NCBI RefSeq assembly: GCF_905220415.1
Contig: NC_059568.1
Span: forward strand, 12,524,001-12,588,000
From: Colias croceus
Taxonomy: Eukaryota; Arthropoda; Insecta; Lepidoptera; Pieridae
Direction: 5' to 3'
DNA: 64,000 nt
Shown here: positions 47,556 through 58,725 of the stretch, piece after piece
How the letters are laid out: each line of letters opens with the position of its first letter
How positions within the stretch are numbered: the first letter of the stretch is position 1
Position numbers and translations under genes: made by a program
Notes under the pieces: generated by a model
The model's database searches: none
Told to the model about the DNA's origin: nothing
Seen by the model: the letters and a program-made list of their open reading frames with translations, nothing else

Positions 47556-47659
47556 GTGGCAGGAGCTGAAGAGCGTAGCCCAAGACCGAACGCGATGTCG
47601 GCGCACTGTGGACGCCCTCTGCCCCACATAGGGGCCATAAGACCTTAAGTCAAGTAAGT
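47556..47659 (+). mobile_element. 5'-truncated RTE-like LINE 3' end with 13-bp target duplication
   Basis: Only 104 bp of element remain. The frame starting at 47554 reads AWQELKSVAQDRTRCRRTVD then ALCPT and stop, the typical C-terminal end of an RTE-type LINE polyprotein. A short 3' UTR and an AAGT-like tail (TTAAGTCAAGTAAGT) follow. The direct repeat CATTCGAAAGAGC flanks it at 47543-47555 and 47660-47672, showing target-primed insertion with extreme 5' truncation. Confidence 0.82.
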
Positions 47660-47672
47660 CATTCGAAAGAGC

Positions 47673-50600
47673 AAAAGTGTTTCAACAAGATACAAATGGT
47701 CCAAAGCGGAGTAAATTTTAAATGCAAATCCTAGTCTTTCATTTCCATCGCTATAAGGCTAATAATCGTATCGACTTTACACTTTTCATGACATTTTCTC
47801 CACTTTAAATTGTCTTTATTACCATCTGATACGGGGCAGAATTAAGCTAAATGTTAAATTGAAGTAATGTACCCGAATTTAAAATTTTACTTACACTTCC
47901 TTTTCGAGGTGATATTCGCAAGGTATTCAAAGACTCGTTTTACAGTAGGATTAGTTCATTTTGTAGCATTATTTATAAGGAACTACTTAATACATTAAAA
48001 CACTTAATAGTGATTACACCTTAACTAGATTTTAAAGTCCATTAAAAGATTTAAGAGATTAGGCAAGTGCCCTCGAGGTAGGTAAACATGATTTTGCATT
48101 TTACTTACTACTATCGCTTGCTAAACTTTCCTTAAGAGGGCTTATTCAATTTAACGCAAGTCAAAATCTCCGCGATCTATTACGATAGATCGCGGCTTGC
48201 GCTATACTTTTACTATGAACAGCATAAGTCCACAGGAGAGCGCCGAGCAACATGTCCTCTCTCTGGAAAGGCTCGCTGCCGACTGATTTTAATCGGGTCG
48301 CGCGCAGTGTTTTATAGTACTTTAAAAAAAATTGTAGAAAAATAATAGAGGTACCTTAGTTGATTTTTTAAATTTTATCTTATAAGTAAGACGTTCTTTT
48401 ATTGCAATATGTAAAAATAATATTAAACTAAGTCAAATATCTTGGTGAAAATTATCATTTTGTCGACTATAATTTCTAAAAAAATTCACATTGTTCGGAT
48501 TTTAATTTCGTAAGTTAGGAGTCCAAAATAAAAAAATCTTTTAACTAACTATTTTAATAAGGATTTTTGCAGTTAGTTAAAAAAAATTGTGTGTTAGATC
48601 TATCAGCGATTTCAGATATTTTTAGCTTCGAAATTGACACTAAAAGCGAAATCAAGTAATCATCGGCTCAGTTATCTTGATGGTATTCACAAATACTGTA
48701 TTAATTGAAAAAAAACTCTTAACTAACTATATAGACAATAAAATTTCCTAAAATTATTAGTAATTCGTATGTTTGTAAGATAAGTGGTTGATGGACAATC
48801 TGGTTTGAAAAATCACATATTTGAGCCAAACAGCGCACGGACCGCGTACACGGCCTTAATGGTCCTCGCAAAAAATCCTTCTATCGTATTTATTTAAAAC
48901 AGTGTTTAGCCATGTAAAAATCTATGGGGAATCAATACAATGTTTTTTATTTTATTTTACCTTTATGACGAAAATATTGAAAAGTAATATTTAGGTACTT
49001 AAAAAAAAGTAAACAATATACAAATGTAATAAAGCAAATAAATTTGAATATTTGACGACTACATAAAATGTTTAAACTTCTTAAACTTATATCCCAAAAT
49101 CAATCATTCCGATAAATGGTTTATTGCATATAAGACCGAAGTTTATCAAAAGATTTTGATGTCTACATACACCGAAGTTTAGTAATTGGGTCAGAGCCGA
49201 TGTGACTTCTCAATAACTGGATAAAATATATTGATTCGAACATTTAAACTGGAGTTACTGAGTACTGACATCTATTGAGTATAACGAAGCAAGAACACTC
49301 CAGTTAAAACTTAATTTATTTGGTGTCGCAAAGTTATATAATGTAGAAGTTGTGAATAGCAAATCAATCTATTTAAATTGAACGGGGAATTTGGTTCTCA
49401 TAACATAGAGTTAATTTTTTGCAGTAAATAGAAGCATGTATTTATTCATATAAACATATTCATATCTAGACTCTTTCCAAATCTGATAATTAAATACCAC
49501 TACTATAATTTTAACTTTTGAACAGTTTTTATATTCGTTATTTCGTTGTACACTTTCTAATAAACATCTAGTTTGACATTATTTTAATTATAATTTACTA
49601 TAATTTATATGTATAAACAAGTACGTGTACATACACTACACAACCTGCCATAGACATGCCATTAAAATACCTCAAAAATAAAACCAAAAACTGCAACCTG
49701 TCATTAGTGTGAAAATCGAGCGTAAAACAATTGCCCGAAATAAGGACAAGTGGAGCATTTTAAAACGCTTTGTTGGTCAGCATATTCGGACTATTGAGCC
49801 ACACGCTGCATCGATTCGATTCATGCGGGCCAGACAATGGAATCCAAGCATCCCATTATGATAATGCACCTCGATTCTAGATATATGGCACCCGAATCGA
49901 AAGCTGACTTTAATGGAGATGACAATGCTATAGGTATTTCAAAAAATTCCAGGCTCGACTGTCAATGGTTCGACTCGGTCGAGCGTTCTTTCATCTCGAA
50001 TCGGTCGAATTTGTGTACGTTAGATGGGATTATGGGAAAAATCTTCGGTCACTGCTGTGGTGATGAAAAGGACAATAAAAAATCGTTAAAATATGGTCAC
50101 TGTACAATAAATAAGCGAAACAGTGTTCTAACAGCTAGCTGGTAACACAGCCTTCGAGTGCTAAGCAATATACTACGTGTACGTTTACCAAGAAAATTTT
50201 CCTACTTAAAATAAATAGGAGGATAAAGGATAAGGGAGGAACACATTTTTGGTATTACATAATCAATATTCGGGATTACGTGAATACTTCAGTTTTTCAT
50301 CAATCGGGAAACGCGGCGGGCATAGATTTGCTTCAGATCTAGGTCGCATTCGTATATTGGAATAATTGTTTCTACAGTAGAAATACGATAAAAATTGCCT
50401 AACGAACTGGAAAATTTAATAGAACAGTTTGTTCTCATACCTCTCTCAAACATATAGCTCATAAGGCACAATTGGTAATAATGAATGAATGATTAAAATA
50501 CTCTTTATTGTACACAGAAATTAGTTAAGATAGCCTAAAATAGAGATGTATAAAGAGCGGCTTTATCGATAATAACACTATATCGATAATAATAACTAGT

Positions 50601-53600
50601 TAGCATAAGTTAAGTCCATCTACAGAATTTGTATTTTTTAATAAAGTGGTTTATAACTTTTATGAATTAGAAAGCATGTATACTTATAAACTTGTAAAAA
50701 TATCATTTATATTTCCGAAAGATTACCCTTTTAGTAGGTTTTCATTAGAATACTTATTAGGTTAGGTGAGGTTTATAATAATATCTACTTATCATAAGAA
50801 CCGACCGACCGATTGACCATGACAATTAGTTTTGTGATTGAAAATTATTTAATAAATTATAGAAACTAATCAGAGTAATAGAGCTGTTAACTAAAATTTC
50901 AGCACATTTACAAACCACACAATATTTATAAATACAACATATTTTATTTAAATATTTCACAGTACTCCAGAACTAGGTTACATAAGCCCTATATAAAATG
51001 TGGTACAGATAAAAATCAAAACGGATTTTCCAACATTTCGAAAACTATGTGGTGAAACTCGAGGCAAAATTACACAAAATATTTCCTACGGGGCGCTGCA
51101 CTAAGTAAGTGACTCGTTGTAATGAAAAGTTCACTGCAAGCTCTTAAGTATTACTTAAGCATCAATTAGTAGGATGGAAGTTGCTACTTTTAATTCTCAT
51201 TGCATTAAATTTATACGTGCTCGGGTTTTGTGCATGATCTACTGACCCAATATAAGAAACTATTTTTTTAAGAGCTTGAAAATATTTGATTACTATAAAA
51301 GTTATGTAACTGCTTCCCTATAATGTAAATAGTTGATTTCACATTAACCTTATATTTGGTTTTAAACTGTTTCATGGATTAAATTAGATGGGACAAGATT
51401 ATACCACTTTTACAAAGAAAAATACAATTTTCCTCCACGTGCTTATGATTAAATATTTACCAGTAAAATGATTTTGTAAAGTCGCCAAAGTATAAGATTT
51501 TTCCAGGACTTTGATATAGCAGTGAATATATTAAACGAAATATATGTAAAGTAAGTCTATTTTCTATTGTAACGTATAAATTTATTCACCGCTCATATCT
51601 TTTTGAAGATCTCAGCTAAGAAGTTTCCGTAGTCCAGTGCACCTTTAGCGAAATCCCACAGTTCTTATCCGGTCCGTATTTTAAAATTTTATTCAAAGCT
51701 AGTACCGTATCCTCCCTCTATTGTCTACACATTATATAATACAGAGAAAATATAATACCTTTTACTCACAAAACATGATTTTACAGCCATGCCATTCGCA
51801 GGTCCATTTTATTGCTTTGATCTCAGCGCCCCTAGACGTCAATCGCACAGCTAAGTGCATTGTAATTTCGCTTCAGATGTTTCTAATTTCACTCAGATCC
51901 CCATTAAGATTAAATTTCAATGAGATCTGGTATCTCCTATTCTATTGTGTTCGTTTCTCTTCAGACACAAAAAACACTCCTATCGTAAATTGTTGTGCTG
52001 TAATGCGGGACTCTTGAAAATTCAGGAGGATCAGGAGCTCATGCTTACATTTTAGGATTAATGTATAACAAATGAAATATAAGCTCAACGTTTAATAAGC
52101 AGGCCCCTCATAAAATAGAACTCAGTCATCGATTCTTTAATTAAATTTCGGCCCATAACCGGAGCACATAAAATTTGCAAATGTCGACAAAAATGCGTAA
52201 ACACGTCTTGCTAACAGTATCAATTACGTATCATTGAAAAAAATTCAATTCAAAATTTTGCGAGCGCAAAGCAACCCCTTGATTTATATGTAAAATATTT
52301 GTATTAGCCATACCTTTTAAATTATACATACGTTTAAAGGTAGATGTTATAATGTCTCGTGTAACGGGTATCTGAAACTTCCATTGAGCTTATCTGCCTG
52401 ATTTTACTTCGCGTACAATTCGGAGTAATTTGATTGAAAATTTTTTTGGTTAACACATTTTTACACCAAACCTGAATTATCGTTCAATAAAGGAGATTTG
52501 TGCTGTTACACCGCGAAGGGTGAATTTCGTCCAATACTTGAAGATACCTGCTTTGTCGTGAAATGTAAGGATTGAAAATTGCACCTTTCAAATACTTGCA
52601 CTTGTGAACTCTTCATATCATAACGGAATCTAGTGACGTGAACCAACGCTCTAAACTTTATTACAAATTGAAAGAACAGACGTCATACAAACTGGTAGCA
52701 GATCGTGCCGACATTGTATCGGCCCAATAACTGCGGATCGGATAGCTGCATCCTTCGCTATTTTAAAGGGTCGAATCGATTCAGTGGACTTGCTTGTATG
52801 GCCGAAAAATACATTAAAAATTGCTCCGTGAAAGGTCTTTTCATGCGACACATACATAAGAGGCTGAATACAGTTTGAGCTCGAAAGTTTTGGAGGATGA
52901 AAGGAAATTTACATTAGTCACTCGTCGAGTAGTCCTACATTTGCGTACTTATTGTTGGTTTAGGTGCTGAATACATTTTAATGATGTTGAACTTTCTGTT
53001 TTTTGAGGGAACGATAAGGCAGGCAACAATTATTAAATTTGATAACGAATACGAAACTAATATTTGAGCTTTGAATTTAAGCGATATATAAAGGTCAATA
53101 TCAGATACGAAAGTGTTCAATATTTTATACTAAACAACATATTGTTATAAACTATTTTACTTATTTCGCGAGAAAACGCTGAAGAATATCAGGATACGGA
53201 GCATAATGGACATGAATAATAAACACTAGGTTTTACGTGTCAGAATATGATGTATTGGCTTAGTTTAAAACTAAAAGCGATATTAAATGTACGGATCAAT
53301 ACTAAAAAATAACACGTTATTATATATTATAAACATAGTAACTTTTAAAACGAAAAATAGCCTACTGTATTAAACACGTAATTTCACATTCTTGTAAAAC
53401 GTAACGATGATCATAACTGATGTATTTCCTCGTTTCTATTTTGCCTATTTCAATTTAAAAGAAAGTCTCAAAATCCGTTTACCGTGTAAGACTCCATACA
53501 GTCATTACAATGCACAAACCCAAAGCCTAACACATCGAGTGCTCAAATGACCACAATGGTCGGTTGACTAACCCACAAAACGTGTTATGTGAACGCTACA

Positions 53601-53767
53601 GCGCTGCGTGCGTGATTTCAGATGTCTCTGTTAAAATGTCACTGATTCGCTTCGTTTGGCCACACTTCGTAATACTTTGATAGGGTGCACTTCGTTTTTA
53701 TAATCCAAATAAATTTAGTATATGATTGCAATAGTCTGAAGCAGGTTTAAAGAAAATTATGTAATAG
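47673..53767. other. Long non-coding stretch with few repeats
   Basis: No convincing exon. Contains a 10-bp hairpin at 48169-48194, two TATCGATA motifs near 50564 and 50581, and moderately GC-richer patches near 49690-50150 and 52500-52870. Open frames up to about 100 codons lack any recognisable family pattern. Confidence 0.45.
48169..48194. repeat. Perfect 10-bp hairpin
   Basis: CCGCGATCTA, loop TTACGA, TAGATCGCGG, in a slightly GC-richer block. Confidence 0.8.
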
Positions 53768-53822
53768 CTAGCTGTCCGCACGTCCGGATTTGTCTAAAAC
53801 CGAATAAATGATATTATACTAA
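53768..53822 (-). mobile_element. Short Helitron-like remnant
   Basis: CTAG followed by CTGTCCGCACGTCCGGATTT resembles a reverse-oriented Helitron 3' terminus. Very short and degenerate. Confidence 0.3.
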
Positions 53823-55370
53823 AAACTTCTTATTGAATCAGAAAAAGAGGGACAGAGAAAGCGACTTTGTTTTATTATGTGTAGTTGAAAGAAAAAATAA
53901 TTTGTAATAGTACTAGAGATTGGGCTTATTACGATACAATGAAGTCTTGAATACAGCTATTGGTTGAAAATAAATGGCATTGTACAATAATAATGGCAAA
54001 GCGTAAATTGTTAAATTGCTAGCTAGTCAAAAAAAGTGCCCACTCACAATCATTTGTCATACGAGTGACGAATTTAAAGGGTGTTATAGAATATCCAGAG
54101 ACGAAGCAACAAAAAATAATGAGGGTTGACCCTTTTTTATTGTTAGAATAGCCGTATGTATATCGGTAGGGATTTCTGTGAAAATTACAAGTACTTTTTA
54201 ATGATTTAAAAGGAATAACGGCGGATTGTGGGCGGTGTTGGTTATAAGGTTTTTTAATTTTATTTATATCGGGGACAGAAATAGGTCGTTCCTAAAATTA
54301 CCTTTATAATATTCTCAGTATTTAAACTCCTTATTTAAGTAAAAACGAATATTTGAAAAATGCACTTTTTGTCAAATATCTGTAGAAAAAAAATAAAGAA
54401 GTCAATTTGTGTAAAATATAACACAATATACCTAGTACAACAACGACAGAAAATCATTCATATTTTCTCAAGAACAACACAGAGGCGCTTAAACCGAGCA
54501 CTTACAAGTAATATCAAACATAGCACCAACAAAAGGATAATAACATCACAAAAGCATTGTTTTAAATTGTATTCGCAAAAACAGGTAGCTAAGAACTATG
54601 TTATGAGTCCTATAAGCCTCTTTCTCTAATGTATAACATAAATCCGAATTAAAACCAAAAAGGTTTGCAAATAAATAATGCGTGCTCATTTTTCAGAGGT
54701 CTTAACTCCGTCGTTTCGGTTAATACGGTCCCGTTTTATTTTTCTGTTTAAAAACTTTCGTAATTATGAGTAAGCATTTATTCGCAATATTGTATAGATA
54801 AGTTTTTGTTTTACCGATACAGTATTATGTGGAACGGAATTTATCGTGTATTGGATGAATAAGAGAAGCTATGGTTTGTTGTTTATAAATATATGTATGT
54901 ATGAAATTCATATTGTTGATAAATTTACTGTATTTTATGGTAATAGTACTTTTTTGTATTGGTTTCAGACTATTTTTATTCAACACTAATTTATAAAAAT
55001 AAAAGCACAGCTACTTGTACCCTTGTACTTGCACCCTAAGTAGTAAGATCAAGTGATTAGTTTTAGTTATGAAGTTATTATAAATACAATATGTAATATA
55101 TAAAATAAATTGCAGAGGTTGCGGGGCACCGAATCGTAAATCATGAAAACAAGGAAAATGAAATAATAACGTCACAGCTTAAGTACACATCCGCCATACC
55201 ATAAAAGTTTCTTTAACCAAATTAAAAGAAAGCACGCTTGTTTATTTTCTCTTTAGCAAGCTCCTTTTCTCATAAATCTTACGGTCCTGACTAGGTAACT
55301 TTATGGATCCCATCAAAATACAGGGAAATGTACGGGAATCTAAATTAAAATGGTAAATTTTAATTAACCA
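53823..55370. other. Non-coding stretch
   Basis: AT-rich. No gene or transposon end recognised up to the LINE fragment. Confidence 0.45.
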
Positions 55371-55924
55371 ATGTCTGAATGTCCGAAAAAAGTAGAAGTA
55401 CATCTCTTAAAAGAACAACTTTTTAATAAAACATTTACTGAAAAAGTTACATCTCACAACCTTGGCACACGAAAAGTAACACAAAATAAATTATGTACTA
55501 TCAGAGCCAATAACCGCTATGGCGAAAGAAGATGCTCATACATAATTCCACGTTTAATCAATAAATTAGATAATAACATTAAAAATAAAATAAACTGTAA
55601 AAATGTTAACCGTCAATTAAAATCATACTATATATCACGTTTATAAAGACTCGGCCAGCACAGTAGGTGATCGCAAAAATTTTTTTCCACAAGTACCCTA
55701 TTGTACATCATATTTTTTCTGTTGTGTAATTTACTTGCCATCTTAATGTATTCTTCAATGTAATTTCATATGTAATGTAACAAAATTTATATTAATCTAT
55801 CTAGTATTTGTTTGACGTCTAGAATGCATGTGCACCACGATCAAATCGTGTCGATTTATGTGGTGTTTATTCTGTATGCCCAATGTATGTTTATTTTTCT
55901 ATCTATAAATGGTTTAAAAAAAAA
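55371..55924 (+). mobile_element. 5'-truncated LINE 3' end (CR1/Jockey-like) with A tail
   Basis: The frame 55371-55646 encodes 91 residues. Its middle and end (HNLGTRKVTQNKLCTIRANN, then a Y..P..IN.L segment and VNRQLKSYYIS) follow the C-terminal pattern of CR1/Jockey-superfamily reverse transcriptases: an H..TR motif, then G.R...Y..P, then F/L...LK.Y. An in-frame TAA lies just before the first ATG, so nothing upstream belongs to it. About 270 bp of 3' UTR follows, ending in a run of nine As (about 55916-55924). No target duplication was identified. It is not a host gene. Confidence 0.55.
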
Positions 55925-56192
55925 TTATTTAGGTAACGACTGTGTAAATAATAATTTTGAATTGGGAGGTAGGTAGGTTAGATAAAAAATATTTTAAATT
56001 TTTAAGCATTACTACTGTTTTATCTTTCAGAAATAGATCACCAAATAGAGAAATAATTCGTTATTGATACATATTGTGGGTATTGTTCATATTTTACATT
56101 TACTATACCAAAGACATGAACATGATAATTTCTTAAAATGTCGCTGTAAGCACGTCTTTCAATCCATAGTAAAGCAAAAGCAACCTACATAA
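55925..56192. other. Short non-coding spacer
   Basis: Nothing identifiable between the LINE tail and the foldback element. Confidence 0.45.
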
Positions 56193-56759
56193 TAGTTCAG
56201 GATACATCGCCCATTTTTGCAAGTGACTACTATCAAGCTAATTTTCCGTTTGTAGCTTTATTTTGATGAGACGCCCAATAATTTCGTGTACGAAACTCTC
56301 GATTGTGGTAGCTAACAGAGATAACAAGGATAAAAATTTTTGATTTGATGGTTCTCAAATATTTATTACTAACTGAATTTTTTTTTGTTCAATCTCAAGA
56401 TAAATACCTAAATTATTCGAAAAAATATTTGTCCTACAAACCTATGGTTGGTTCAAAGAGTCCCCCTTTCCAAAGTGTATCGATAACGAGGTCATCATAA
56501 ATGATTACTAACAAGCTGATTTTTTTGTTTTCACTTAGTTAATGTTAATATAATTCAACAGACATATTGTCCTACAAATTACGTAATAAATATTTGAGAA
56601 CCATCAAATCAAAAATTTTTATCCTTGTTATCTCTGTTAGCTACCACAATCGAGAGTTTCGTACACGAAATTATTCGGTGTCTCATCAAAATAAAGCTAC
56701 AAACGGAAAATCAGCTTGATAGTAGTCACTTGCAAAAATGGGCGATGTATCCTGAACTA
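56193..56759. mobile_element. 567-bp foldback element with about 177-bp near-identical inverted arms
   Basis: The left arm (56193-56369) starts TAGTTCAGGATACATCGCCC and ends GGTTCTCAAATATTTATTAC. The right arm (56583-56759) is its reverse complement with only about three mismatches seen. A central spacer of about 213 bp separates them. TAA lies outside both ends in one reading (TAA|TAGTTCAGG...CCTGAACTA|TAA). A TA duplication is possible if the element begins at GTTCAGG. No coding capacity. Confidence 0.88.
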
Positions 56760-58549
56760 TAATCTCATCTGTCTAATCTCACCATTTACTATTCGTTTAA
56801 TGGAAGCTATTGCGTGTTCCCATATCACAGGGATACCACTGAACATGCTTCGAGCACGGTAATTGGTCTACTCAGTCTGCCAACCTCAATCCCGTTAACT
56901 TTGAATAAGATTTATTTGTGAGGGGTTCCAGTGACCTTTAACAAAATTTAAACAGACGACGATACCTTCCTGGAATCTGTTTTTCAATAATTAGCTAACT
57001 TATACGTTTCATTACCATTTCAGATAAGTATCTTAGAAGTATTGTTCAGAAATAGTCAAAGGTCTACAAATTATGTCAATTTGTGAGCCGTCTTAATGCC
57101 CTTTTCAAAACTTTCTGCTAATAATATTTCAGTTCTGTCTGAATATCAATACAGAATGTAATAAACGCGCTGTTACATCGAAATTACCTTTACCAAGTAT
57201 TTGAACTCCTCTTCGGAAGTTAGAGATTAATGCATAATATTAGACCTTGATGTCAGGTTTAACATATATAGCATATACTTACTCAAGACATAGCGTAAAT
57301 AATATATAATTCTTAACCTAAGTTCTTAACATTGGACAGTATCGCACTGTCAATAACGCGAAATATTTCAACACATAATGAGTGATACAATCACGGACAG
57401 ACAATTACTTATATTGAGAAGTTGACTATCAGCTATATTGACGTATGCTCCGAACGCTCTCATAATTGGCCCCGGGTATGTTGCTTCCCCGGAGAAATCA
57501 CCCGATAGCAATAAGTAAGTAAATAGTTAATGAATGTCTATCAATCATTCTTTAGTTTTGTTACAGAACTATAGTAAGTAACGAAGAAGCGAATTGTTAG
57601 TTTTTAGTTTGGGCAAAACAGCTGCATGTTATGAGTCTTGAGAGCATTGTGTAATAATTTATTATCTTCCATCACGTTATCTCTCAAAGTTAGAACGATA
57701 GTACAGAAAAAATTGAACTAATCAAATATATTTACCATAGAGTTATATAGAGTTATATGTTACAAATTGGCTATTTAATCTAGACTACTTAGAAACTGAA
57801 AATCTCGCTACAATAATATCTTGATTAAAATATTAATTTAAACATTTACTATATGTATGCACACACTTAGAATTTAAAATGGCAAGTAAACTTTGAAATA
57901 TTTTTTTATGTAATGCGACGAAAGAGATTGAGCCTCACAACACTAGGGGATCCTAGTGTGGGGTTCAATGCAGCACATGTAACTATATTATGTAACATTT
58001 TTTGAAACTAATAAAGAAAGCGCTTCAAATCTGTAATGACAACAATCGATTGTACATCTATAAAACTTCTAGAAAGTCCTATCTGCATACCATTCCGAAT
58101 TCACTATCTGAAATTGGAATGCATTTAAAAAAGAACATTGTTTACAGTCCAAAGGTCGATAGTCAATCCGTTGATCAAAGTGGACGACTTTATCAATGTC
58201 ATCCAGAGCTTCAGTACAATAGAATTGTGAATGGACGAGCACTATGCGTTATTGGTGACATTCCTGTACGGTTGAGGTGGCATTGTAGATACTAAGCAAG
58301 AACGTTCACACCTAGTGTTAACGACTGAAAAACTTCGGAGGTTAGGTTTCGAAGAACTGATGGTATTACGATACAATATTCACTGTATATAACACGGACA
58401 AGTATGGTACAATACTATGTTAAAAATTGATACTTAGAGAAGGTTAATGTATTATGAATAAGTTGCATAACAATGGGAAATCAATTTTTGATTTGAAAAA
58501 AGTTATTAAGCTTTTGCATATTAAGCTATTGCATAGCTTCTATCGCGGG
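56760..58549. other. Non-coding stretch
   Basis: No supportable gene. Contains the palindrome ACACTAGG-GGAT-CCTAGTGT (57940-57959) and a GC patch near 57470-57505. The 97-codon frame at 58002-58295 has no family resemblance. Confidence 0.45.
57940..57959. repeat. Perfect 8-bp hairpin
   Basis: ACACTAGG, loop GGAT, CCTAGTGT. Confidence 0.75.
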
Positions 58550-58725
58550 CCTTGAGCGCGGGGACCGAATCGAGAAATTCCGTAACGAAAAACCTCACGC
58601 TACCCCACTACGACGGGCGGAGGTGTGGCTTGAAGGTGTGGAGGAAGGAAGGTGGAATTCCTCCATCGAAAAGGATGAATCTCGGCCGTTAAGGCCCCAA
58701 TGGATGATGTCGGAAAGTTGTATAT
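58550..58725. mobile_element. GC-rich insertion, probable transposon relic
   Basis: A sharply GC-richer block (GCGCGGGGACCGAATCGAGA, ACGACGGGCGGAGGTGTGGC, CGGCCGTTAAGGCCCCAATG) in AT-rich surroundings. It has the look of a LINE 3' UTR, but no coding end or target duplication was found, so the class is open. Confidence 0.3.

Noticed and set aside
49837..50145. 102-codon frame as a host gene
   Set aside because: No recognisable domain, no signal peptide, and length within chance for a GC-richer block.
58002..58295. 97-codon frame as a host gene
   Set aside because: No family resemblance or supporting context; likely chance.
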